Positions 1 through 9,900 of a stretch of DNA of 64,000 bases are shown here, piece by piece. A model generated the notes under the pieces. The model had not been told where the DNA came from, made no database searches, and saw nothing but the letters and a program-made list of their open reading frames with translations. Every line of letters starts with the position of its first letter. Positions within the stretch are counted from its first letter, which is position 1. The DNA comes from Liolophura sinensis (taxonomy: Eukaryota; Mollusca; Polyplacophora; Chitonida; Chitonidae), in NCBI RefSeq assembly GCF_032854445.1, contig NW_027017961.1, positions 62,001-126,000 on the forward strand. The letters run 5' to 3'. The position numbers and the translations under genes were made by a program.

Positions 1-1109
1 GTAATCATTGTAATAGCATGTTCAGTTACAAAGTGAACATTGTAATCCTTATAATTGCATGTTCAGTTACAAGATAAACATTATAATCATTATAAAAACA
101 TCATCAGTTACAAAATGAACATTGTATTCATTATATAGCAGGTTCAATTACAAGATGAACATTGTAATCATTATAATAGCATGTTCAGTTACAAGGTGAA
201 CATTGTAATCATTATAAAAACATGCCCAGTTACAAGATGAACATTGTAATACTTCTAATAGCATGTTCAGTTACGAAGTGAACATTGTAATCATTATAAT
301 AGCATGCTCAGTTTCAAGATAAACATTGTAATCATTATAATATCATTTTCAGTTACAAGATGAAGATTGTAATCGACATAATAGCATGTTCAGTTACAAG
401 ACGAAGAATGTAATCATTGTAATAGCATGTTCAGTTACAAGGTGAACATTGTAATCATTATAAAAGCGTCAACGGTTACAAGATGAACATTGTAATCATT
501 ATAATAGCATGCTCAGTTACAAGATGAACATTGTAAACAGTATAATAGCGTGCTCATTTACAAAATGAACATTGTCATCATTATAATAGCATGCTAAGTT
601 ACAAGATGAACATTATAATCATTATAAAAACATCATCAGTTACAAGGTGAACATTGTAATCAGTATAAAAGCATGCTCAGTTGCAAAATGGACATTGTAA
701 TCATTACATTAGCATATTCACTTACAAGATGAATATTGTAATCATTATAATAACATCATCAGTTACAAAATGAACATTGTATTCATTATATAGCAGGTTC
801 AATTACAAGATGAACATTGTAATCATTAAAATACCATGCTAAGTTGCAAGATGAAGATTGTAATTGACATAATAGCATGTTCAGTTACAAGATGAACATT
901 GTAATCATTGTGATAGCATGTTCAGATACAAAGTGAACATTGTAATCCTTATAATTGCATGTTCAGTTACAAGATGAACATTGTAATCATTATAAAAACA
1001 TCATCAGTTGCAAGGTGAACATTGTAATCAGTATACAAGCATGCTCAGTTGCAAAATTGACATTGTAATCATTACAATAGCATATTCAGTTACAAGATGA
1101 ACATTGTAA
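1..1109. repeat. 41-bp satellite array A0 (right end only)
   Basis: Tandem 41-bp monomers, about 73% A+T, running in from beyond the window. A typical monomer contains the palindrome ATTATAAT, then ATGTTCA, a 9-base spacer and TGAACAT. From about position 120 onward this array matches the right-hand end of the array before the seventh module (near 50,710-51,700; offset about 50,590), including the shared variant in which CATCATCAG is followed by TTGCAAGG. It therefore looks like the tail of an alpha-type array, although an alpha module (1110) follows it. No gene is seen. Confidence 0.96.
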
Positions 1110-1199
1110 GAAATATTTTTAGATTAAATCGCTTCCAAACTCTGGTATATTCACCTTAGTTTAACTAAACGCCATCATATCGTATTTATGTTAATTACA

Positions 1200-1234
1200 T
1201 GTAATATTGTAATAGGCATGTTCTTAAGTCAAGT
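1200..1234 (+). repeat. Decayed 41-bp monomer inside the module
   Basis: The stretch TGTAATATTGTAATAGG-CATGTTC-TTAAGTCAAG aligns with the satellite monomer (TGTAATCATTATAATAG, CATGTTC, AGTTACAAG) with small gaps and substitutions. It lies about 90 bp inside the left module edge and is present in every module copy. It may be a fossil of the array captured when the module formed, or a trace that the left edge arose in two steps. A chance match of AT-rich sequence is possible but unlikely over this length. Confidence 0.55.
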
Positions 1235-2004
1235 GGCCCTTTGTTAGACTGTTTAGCCTTTCAAAACGGAAACTACAGGTATGCATATTTAAGAGAACTT
1301 AAGTTTGTCCTTTTTTAAAACCATTTTCTTCATTCCTCAATGAAAAATACATGCATTGTTTCGCACCCCTATTTGCAGCGTACTGGCAATGGGCCAAATG
1401 TGTAGAATACGATATCTGTGAAATTAATCTGACTGCAATAAGATCAGAAAATTCGACCCCAATTCTTTGATGGTTTTCTCTACGGTTCTTCTATATCGGG
1501 ACTAGTCTTGCTGACAATGGTAACTGATGCTCGTCGGCAGGTACACGTACGTTAATGAGATCAATAACTTTGTCTCTTTCTTTCAGGACAAATATGTAAC
1601 TTATTAAACTAACGGTTTTGACAGATAAATGTAACAGCTCTGTGATCTCATCATGTTAGAAATGAAATAAAAAATGCGATATAGACGTACTTGAGCTCCT
1701 AATATGTTTTTTCCAGAGTGCTTACGGTGGACTTCGTTTGGATTCTGTGAGGGTTTTGATAGGTCTGTTATATGTTAATTGTGGATTACTGAAAACTCGC
1801 ACCGCTAATATTATATGTACAAACATGTATACTTAAAGCCTTCCTTTCACTAGGAAATAAAATAGCCTGAGTAGGAGCCTTGTCAGGTGGGGTTATGTAT
1901 GGGAGGACTAAGGTTTGCCTGAAGTGAAAGACATAGGTACAGTAAATGGCGCAGAGACATACATGTCTTTACAGATAAATGTTATCTGATCGTCAGTTGC
2001 ACAG

Positions 2005-2370
2005 ACCGGCCCGGATAGCACAGTTGGTAGAGCGTCCGCTTCGGGACCGGTAGATCCAGGATCAATCCTTGGTCGAGTCACACCTAAGACTTTAAAAGAG
2101 GAAGTTGTGACTTCCTCGTTTGGCGTTCAGCATGAAGGGGATAGTGCAACGACTGGTTGACCCGTTTCAGTATAATGGCTCGGGCGGGGCGGCTTACTTG
2201 CCTTCGGTAAGTCGTCTCAGTGATGCAGCACTAAATAAAAGAGCGGTGAAAATCCGTCCTGCAACAAGGAGGCACATTACACGTGCATGCACCCTAATGA
2301 TTCCTTCGTCGTCATATGACTGAAAAATTGTTGAGTACGACGTTAAACCCCAAGCACTCACTCACTCACT
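2005..2370 (+). mobile_element. tRNA-derived SINE, full length, copy 1
   Basis: The 366-bp body is flanked by identical 11-bp direct repeats, CAGTTGCACAG at 1994-2004 and 2371-2381, which are target-site duplications. The head is tRNA-like: a seven-base acceptor arm GCCCGGA at 2009-2015, an RNA polymerase III A box TAGCACAGTTGG at 2016-2027, an anticodon-loop-like TTCGGGA at 2040-2046 and a B box GATCAATCC at 2060-2068. The triplet in the anticodon position is CGG, so the source may have been tRNA-Pro. A GC-richer body follows, then TTGAGTACGACGTTAAACC and a short ACTC tail (about 2356-2370). I recognise body and tail as a molluscan SINE type from memory. It has no coding capacity and would need LINE enzymes in trans. 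The 67- and 85-codon open frames across it are chance frames. Confidence 0.88.
2016..2068 (+). promoter_or_regulatory. Internal Pol III promoter (A and B boxes) of SINE
   Basis: A box TAGCACAGTTGG at 2016-2027 and B box GATCAATCC (fits GWTCRANNC) at 2060-2068, with usual tRNA-like spacing. The same bases occur in all eight SINE copies, so the promoter has not decayed since amplification. Whether it is transcribed cannot be told from sequence. Confidence 0.7.
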
Positions 2371-2432
2371 CAGTTGCACAGCGACATACATGTCTATACA
2401 GAAAAATGCTATCTGATCGCAGTCAGTGTAAA

Positions 2433-2571
2433 ATTCCTGACGGTGTTTACTGTGCAGCAGAGATTCAGGATGGTGCTTACTGTGTAGCAGAGTTTCAGGA
2501 TGGTATTTACTGTGCAGCAGAGATTCAGGATGGTGTTTACGGTGCAACAGAGATTCAGTATGGTGTTAATT
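2433..2571. repeat. 30-bp tandem repeat, 4.6 units, copy 1
   Basis: Units start at 2433, 2463, 2493, 2523 and 2553, each of the form ATTCAGGATGGTGTTTACTG followed by TGCAGCAGAG with a few substitutions. Because 30 is divisible by three, both strands stay open: plus strand gives a ten-residue repeat (IQDGVYCAAE), minus strand a HSKHHPESLL repeat. The plus frame begins inside the upstream SINE and has no gene context, so I treat this as a minisatellite and not a gene. Confidence 0.85.
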
Positions 2572-2820
2572 GATTTAATCAACGATTCAGGAAAACACAG
2601 TGATCCAGGTTTAGAAGCTGCCTGACTTCAGGTTATATTAATATCTTGAAGTAATGATACTTCGTTGCTTGAAACCATTTAAACATCCGAATTCCACTGA
2701 CTCTGTCAACACGCTGGATGAAAGAATAAATTGGAGTGAAATCAGTTAGAGAAACACATGATTTTCTATCGGCCTCACAACGTTTTACATTTTACTTACT
2801 TATTTAATTTTTGTTTGAGA

Positions 2821-3006
2821 AGGGCCTCAGTTACCGAGGGGGTCAGCACGCCATCGCCCTGCAATGGGCTTCCAACCGATGCGGTCGCTGTGAGTTCAAG
2901 TCCAGCTCAGGCTGGCTTCCTCTTTTTGCCGTCCATGAGGAGGTCTTCTGGCAACCTGCGGGTAGTCGTGGATTTTCCCCAGTACACCAAATAAAAAAAT
3001 AAATAA
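2821..3006 (+). mobile_element. Diverged SINE-like element, copy 1
   Basis: A GC-rich stretch in AT-rich surroundings, ending in an A-rich tail (AAATAAA repeats, about 2989-3006). It has a B-box match GTTCAAGTC at 2894-2902 followed by CAGCTCAGGCTGGCTTCCTC and GCAACCTGCGGGTAGTCGTG, segments I know from abundant molluscan tRNA-derived SINEs. No convincing A box and no target-site duplication were found, so the 5' edge is uncertain and the element may be truncated. A 120-codon minus-strand open frame overlapping it is a by-product. Confidence 0.65.
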
Positions 3007-3094
3007 TGTTACGACCAAAACTGTCTGTATTATAAAGAGATGGCTTGTTCGAAATACACGACAGTTTAGCCGCACAAAAAAGTAACCAAAACCA

Positions 3095-3501
3095 GCAGAT
3101 TTTATTTTTCAACAATTTATTACATTTAACAGGAACAGATAACAAGACTTTTACAAGTGCTAAAATACTTAAGTTTAACAAGAAATGATAGCAATATCTA
3201 TACAAATACTAAAGTACTTACACAATGCTGAAAAATGCACAGAGGCAATATTTACAAGAGCGAAAGTCCACAGTATAACTGAGTGTATGACGACATATAC
3301 ACAAAATTCCACAGACAGGGTCCGTGTACTAATAAGCACTGTGTACACAAGAGCACAAATTAAGCCTTTGAAGCCTTTGTTGCTAACTAGATAGCGTTTT
3401 AGATCTCTTGAAATGACACCTGAAAGGTTTGATTCAATTGTTGTGTAACAGTAATCACCGAATGACTGGATGATTGGGTTTGACGTCACATTGTAATGCA
3501 A
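3095..3501 (-). other. Minus-strand mRNA 3'-end-like segment (possible gene relic)
   Basis: Read on the minus strand, this AT-rich stretch carries two AATAAA polyadenylation-type signals (complement of 3116-3121 and 3101-3106) downstream of T- and A-rich sequence resembling a 3' UTR. A 108-codon hydrophobic open frame (complement of 3175-3501) precedes them, but I recognise no domain and no splice or start context. The equivalent segment is present in all modules. It could be a captured 3' UTR, a retro-copy fragment, or merely AT-rich DNA. Confidence 0.25.
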
Positions 3502-3950
3502 GTATGAAAGAAAGATTCAAAGGTTGAAAGCAATCACTGCGAGGTGTTACTTAAAAATCAGGTTGCCTTACACCTGTCAAGGCACGGGATACCACGGATT
3601 GCAGATAGTTCTCTGCTGATTTATTTTCATTTTTTTTTTGTCGATTGTTGAGAAACCTTGCTATAATGACTGAAAAGAGAAACGATCATAAAAGCTGCGG
3701 GACCAAGTGTTCTCTGTAATCCCACATGGAACACTGGGGTTAGAGCTGATTTCCTAGCTGGCACCATCTTTTAAGTGCCAATATTGAGAAATGCCTTCTA
3801 TTTCTTCTCAACGATCAACGGTACAAAGATGCAGTTTGGACCAAATACACGCTAAAAAGCTCATCTTATCCCCACACATTATCCAGACTAAATCTTTCAT
3901 TTTTCCCTTCAGCTGAAATAGACTAAATCCAGTTAAAGAGACTCGTGTTT

Positions 3951-6900
3951 TATAATAGCATGCTCAGTTACAAGATAAACATTGTAATCATTATATTAGC
4001 AGGCTCAGTTACAAGGTAAACATTGTAATCATTATAATAGAGAGCTCAGTTACAAGATGAAAATTGTAATCATAATAGCATGTTCAGTTACAAGATGAAT
4101 ATTGTAATCATTATAATAACATCATCAGTTACAAAATGAACATTGTATTCATTATATTAGCACGTTCAATTACAAGATGAACATTGTAATCATTATAATA
4201 GCATGTTCAGTTACAAGGTGAACACTGTAATCATTATAAAAACATGCCCAGTTACAAGATGAACATTGTAATACTTATATTAGCACGTTCAATTACAAGA
4301 TGAACATTGTAATCATTATAATAGCATGTTCAGTTACAAGGTGAACATTGTAATCATTATAAAAACATGCCCAGTTACAAGATGAACATTGTAATCATTA
4401 TATTAGCATGCTCAGTTACAAGGTGAACATTGTAATCATTATATTAGCACGCTCAGTTACAAGGTAACCATTGTAATCATTATAATAGAAAGCTCAGTTA
4501 CAAGATGAAAATTGTAATCATAATAGCACGTTCAGTTACAAGATGAATATTGTAATCATTATAATAACATCATAAGTTACAAAATGAACATTGTATTCAT
4601 TATATAAACACGTTCAATTACAAGATGAACATTGTAATCATTATAAAAGCATGTTCAGTTACAAGGTGAACATTGTAATCATTATAAAAACATGCCCAGT
4701 TACAAGATGAACATTGTAATAGTTAAAATAGCATGTTCAGTTACGAAGTGAACATTGTAATCATTATATTAGCATGCTCAGTTGCAAGATAAACCTTGTA
4801 GTCTTTATAATATCATTTTCAGTTACAAGATGAACATTGTAATCGACAAAATAGCATGTTCATTTACAAGATGAACATTGTAATCATTATATTAGCACGT
4901 TCAGTTAAAACGTGAGGATTGTAATCGATATAATAGCATGTTCAGATACAAGATAAATATTGTAATTATTGTAATGGCATGTTCATTTACAAGGTGAACA
5001 TTGTAATCATTATATTAGGATGTGCAGTTACAAGATGAACATTGTAATCAGTATAATAGCATGCTCAATTACAAAATGAACATTGTAATTATTATAATAT
5101 TATGCTTAGTTACAAGATGAACATTGTAATCATTATACTAGTATGCCCAGTTACAAGATGAACATTCTAATCATTATAATAGCATGCTCAAATACAAGAT
5201 GAGCAATGTAATCATTATAATAGCATGCTCAGTTACAAGATGAAAATTGTAATTAGTATAATAGCATGCTCAGTTACAACATGAACATTGTAATCATTAT
5301 AATAACATGTTCAGTTACAAGATGAACATTGTAATCAGTATAATAGCTGGCTCAGTTACAAAATTAATATTTTAATTATGATACTAGTATGCCCAGTTAC
5401 AAAATGAACATTGTAGTCATAATAGCATGTTCAGTTACAAGATGAATATTGTAATCATATTAAAAACATCATCAGTTACAAGGTGAACATTGTAATCAGT
5501 ATGAAAGCATGCTCAGTTGCAAAATGGACATTGTAATCATTACATTAGCATATTCACTTACAAGATGAATATTGTAATCATTATAATAACATCATCAGTT
5601 ACAAAATAAACATTGTATTCATTATATTAGCACGTTCAATTACAAGATGAACATTGTAATCATTTTAAAAGCATGTTTAGTTACAAGGTGAACATTGTAA
5701 TCACTATAAAAACATGCTCAGTTACAAGATGAACATTGTAATCATTATAATAGCATGTTCAGTTACAAGGTGGACATTGTAATCAGTATAAAAGAATGCT
5801 CAGTTGCAAAATGGACATTGTAATCATTACATTAGCATATTCAGTTACAAGATGAATATTGTAATCATTATAATAACATCATTAGTTACAAAATGAACAT
5901 TGTATTCATTATATTAGCACGTTCAATTACAAGATGAACATTGTAATCATTAAAATATCATGCTAAGTTGCAAGATGAAGATTGTAATCGACATAATAGC
6001 ATGTTCAGTTACAAGATGAACATTGTAATCATTGTAATAGCATGTTCAGTTACAAAGTGAACATTGTAATCCTTATAATTGCATGTTCAGTTACAAAATT
6101 AATATTTTAATTATTATACTAGTATGCCCAGTTACAAGATGAACATTGTAATCATAATAGCATGTTCAGTTACAAGATGAATATTGTAATCATAATAATA
6201 ACATCATCAGTTACAAAATGAACATTGTATTCATTATATTAGCACGTTCAATTACAAGATGAACATTGTAATCATTATAATAGCATGTTCAGTTAAAAGG
6301 TGAACATTGTAATCACTATAAAAACATGCTCAGTTACAAGATGAACATTGTAATCATTATAATAGCATGTTCAGTTACAAGGTGGACATTGTAATCAGTA
6401 TAAAAGAATGCTCAGTTGCAAAATGGACATTGTAATCATTACATTAGCATATTCAGTTACAAGATGAATATTGTAATCATTATAATAACATCATTAGTTA
6501 CAAAATAAACATTGTATTCATTATATTAGCACGTTCAATTACAAGATGAACATTGTAATCATTAAAATATCATGCTAAGTTGCAAGATGAAGATTGTAAT
6601 CGACATAATAGCATGTTCAGTTACAAGATGAACATTGTAATCATTGTAATAGCATGTTCAGTTACAAAGTGAACATTGTAATCCTTATAATTGCATGTTC
6701 AGTTACAAAATTAATATTTTAATTATTATACTAGTATGCCCAGTTACAAGATGAACATTGTAATCATAATAGCATGTTCAGTTACAAGATGAATATTGTA
6801 ATCATAATAATAACATCATCAGTTACAAAATGAACATTGTATTCATTATATTAGCACGTTCAATTACAAGATGAACATTGTAATCATTATAATAGCATGT

Positions 6901-9900
6901 TCAGTTACAAGGTGAACATTGTAATCATTATAAAAACATGCCCAGATACAAGATGAACATTGTAATACTTCTAATAGCATGTTCAGTTACGAAGTGAACA
7001 TTGTAATCATTATAATAGCATGCTTAGTTTCAAGATAAACATTGTAATCATTATAATATCATTTTCAGTTACAAGATGAAGATTGTAATCGACATAATAG
7101 CATGTTCAGTTACAAGACGAAGATTGTAATCATTGTAATAGCAAGTTCAGTTACAAAGTGAACATTGTAATCATTATAAAAGCGTCAACAGTTACAAGAT
7201 GAACATTGTAATCATTATAATAGCATGCTCAGTTACAAGATGAACATTGTAAACAGTATAATAGCGTGCTCATTTACAAAATGAACATTGTCATCATTAT
7301 ATTAGCATGCTAAGTTACAAGATAAACATTGTAATCATTATAAAAACATCATCAGTTACAAGGTGAACATTGTAATCAGTATACAAGCATGCTCAGTTGC
7401 AAAATGGACATTGTAATCATTACATTAGCATATTCACTTACAAGATGAATATTGTAATCATTATAATAACATCATCAGTTACAAAATAAACATTGTATTC
7501 ATTATATTAGCACGTTCAATTACAAGATGAACATTGTAATCATTATAAAAGCATGTTCAGTTACAAGGTGAACATTGTAATCACTATAAAAACATGCTCA
7601 GTTACAAGATGAACATTGTAATCATTATAATAGCATGTTCAGTTACAAGGTGGACATTGTAATCAGTATAAAAGAATGCTCAGTTGCAAAATGGACATTG
7701 TAATCATTACATTAGCATATTCAGTTACAAGATGAATATTGTAATCATTATAATAACATCATCAGTTACCAAATGAACATTGTATTCATTATATTAGCAC
7801 GTTCAATTACAAGATGAACATTGTAATCATTAAAATATCATGCTAAGTTGCAAGATGAAGATTGTAATTGACATAATAGCATGTTCAGTTACAAGATGAA
7901 CATTGTAATCATTGTAATAGCATGTTCAGTTACAAAGTGAACATTGTAATCCTTATAATTGCATGTTCAGTTACAAAATTAATATTTTAATTATTATACT
8001 AGTATGCCCAGTTACAAGATGAACATTGTAATCATAATAGCATGTTCAGTTACAAGATGAATATTGTAATCATTATAATAACATCATCAGTTACAAAATG
8101 AACATTGTATTCATTATATTAGCACGTTCAATTACAAGATGAACATTGTAATCATTATAATAGCATGTTCAGTTACAAGGTGAACATTGTAATCATTATA
8201 AAAACATGCCCAGTTACAAGATGAACATTGTAATACTTCTAATAGCATGTTCAGTTACAAAGTGAACATTGTAATCATTATAATAGCATGCTCAGTTTCA
8301 AGATAAACATTGTAATCATTATAATATCATTTTCAGTTACAAGATGAAGATTGTAATCGACATAATAGCATGTTCAGTTACAAGACGAAGAATGTAATCA
8401 TTGTAATAGCATGTTCAGTTACAAGGTGAACATTGTAATCATTATAAAAGCGTCAACGGTTACAAGATGAACATTGTAATCATTATAATAGCATGCTCAG
8501 TTACAAGATGAACATTGTAAACAGTATAATAGCGTGCTCATTTACAAAATGAACATTGTCATCATTATAATAGCATGCTAAGTTACAAGATGAACATTAT
8601 AATCATGATAAAAACATCATCAGTTACAAGGTGAACATTGTAATCAGTATAAAAGCATGCTCAGTTGCAAAATGGACATTGTAATCATTACATTAGCATA
8701 TTCACTTACAAGATGAATATTGTAATCATTATAATAACATCATCAGTTACAAAATGAACATTGTATTCATTATATTAGCACGTTCAATTACAAGATGAAC
8801 ATTGTAATCATTATAATAGCATGTTCAGTTACAAGGTGAACATTGTAATCATTATAAAAACATGCCCAGTTACAAGATGAACATTGTAATCATTATATTA
8901 GCATGCTCAGTTACAAGGTGAACATTGTAATCATTATATTAGCACGCTCAGTTACAAGGTAAACATTGTAATCATTATAATAGAAAGCTCAGTTACAAGA
9001 TGAAAATTGTAATCATAATAGCACGTTCAGTTACAAGATGAATATTGTAATCATTATAATAACATCATAAGTTACAAAATGAACATTGTATTCATTATAT
9101 AAGCACGTTCAATTACAAGATGAACATTGTAATCATTATAAAAGCATGTTCAGTTACAAGGTGAACATTGTAATCATTATAAAAACATGCCCAGTTACAA
9201 GATGAACATTGTAATAGTTAAAATAGCATGTTCAGTTACGAAGTGAACATTGTAATCATTATATTAGCATGCTCAGTTGCAAGATAAACCTTGTAGTCTT
9301 TATAATATCATTTTCAGTTACAAGATGAACATTGTAATCGACAAAATAGCATGTTCATTTACAAGATGAACATTGTAATCATTATATTAGCACGTTCAGT
9401 TAAAACGTGAGGATTGTAATCGATATAATAGCATGTTCAGATACAAGATAAATATTGTAATTATTGTAATGGCATGTTCATTTACAAGGTGAACATTGTA
9501 ATCATTATATTAGGATGTGCAGTTACAAGATGAACATTGTAATCAGTATAATAGCATGCTCAATTACAAAATGAACATTGTAATTATTATAATATTATGC
9601 TTAGTTACAAGATGAACATTGTAATCATTATACTAGTATGCCCAGTTACAAGATGAACATTCTAATCATTATAATAGCATGCTCAAATACAAGATGAGCA
9701 ATGTAATCATTATAATAGCATGCTCAGTTACAAGATGAAAATTGTAATTAGTATAATAGCATGCTCAGTTACAACATGAACATTGTAATCATTATAATAA
9801 CATGTTCAGTTACAAGATGAACATTGTAATCAGTATAATAGCTGGCTCAGTTACAAAATTAATATTTTAATTATGATACTAGTATGCCCAGTTACAAAAT

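Larger units (their letters stand above)
1956..2416. repeat. 50-bp direct duplication split by a SINE
   Basis: A segment beginning GACATACATGTCT at 1956 recurs in diverged form at 2383 (GACATACATGTCTATACAG...ATCTGATCGCAG). Removing the SINE plus one target-site copy (377 bp) leaves a spacing of 50 bp. The two copies therefore formed a short tandem duplication before the SINE landed inside it. The same arrangement is present in all eight modules. Confidence 0.7.
1110..3950. repeat. 2.84-kb interspersed module, copy 1 (class alpha)
   Basis: Non-satellite DNA bounded on both sides by 41-bp monomers. The left array stops at ...CATTGTAA and the right one resumes at TATAATAGCATG. Contents: 1110-1993 unrecognised apart from a decayed monomer at about 1200-1234; SINE at 2005-2370; 30-bp repeat at 2433-2571; 2572-2820 nothing recognised; SINE-like element at 2821-3006; 3007-3950 unrecognised except a minus-strand 3'-end-like stretch. 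Class-alpha marks shared only with the copy at 43716 are AAGGTTGAAAG near 3520 and GCGAGGTG near 3540. No terminal inverted repeats, transposase or reverse transcriptase were seen, so I do not call the whole module a transposon. Confidence 0.93.

Noticed and set aside
1-1109. CRISPR-like array
   Set aside because: Monomers are head-to-tail with no unique spacers, vary by substitution along their whole length, and the context is eukaryotic.
1541-1586. Splice-site pair (CAG/GTACAC and a pyrimidine-rich tract ending CAG)
   Set aside because: The implied intron would be 46 bp, with no coding sequence on either side, and gamma copies change the donor side (AAGTACAC).
2009-2080. Functional tRNA gene
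   Set aside because: The tRNA-like head has a mismatch in the anticodon stem (C39 opposite C47 in positions 2039/2047) and no matching 3' acceptor strand, and it continues into a SINE body with target-site duplications.
2316-2573. 85-codon frame with ten-residue repeats
   Set aside because: It starts within the SINE and crosses a 30-bp minisatellite that is also open on the other strand, so openness reflects the period and not coding.
2660-2676. CENP-B-box-like sequence CTTCGTTGCTTGAAACC
   Set aside because: It resembles the box only if three bases are removed, and the required A and CGGG positions do not match. It occurs once per module, not in the monomers.
2843-3205. 120-codon minus-strand open frame, repeated in most modules
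   Set aside because: It runs through the reverse complement of the SINE-like element and AT-rich flank, has no recognised domain and is one member of a set of overlapping frames. It recurs only because the module is copied.
3175-3501. 108-codon minus-strand hydrophobic frame
   Set aside because: No recognised family, no start or splice context. Hydrophobicity follows from T-rich sequence. Kept only as part of a possible 3'-end relic.
1110-3950. Whole module as a DNA transposon
   Set aside because: No terminal inverted repeats, target-site duplication at the edges or transposase remnant could be seen.
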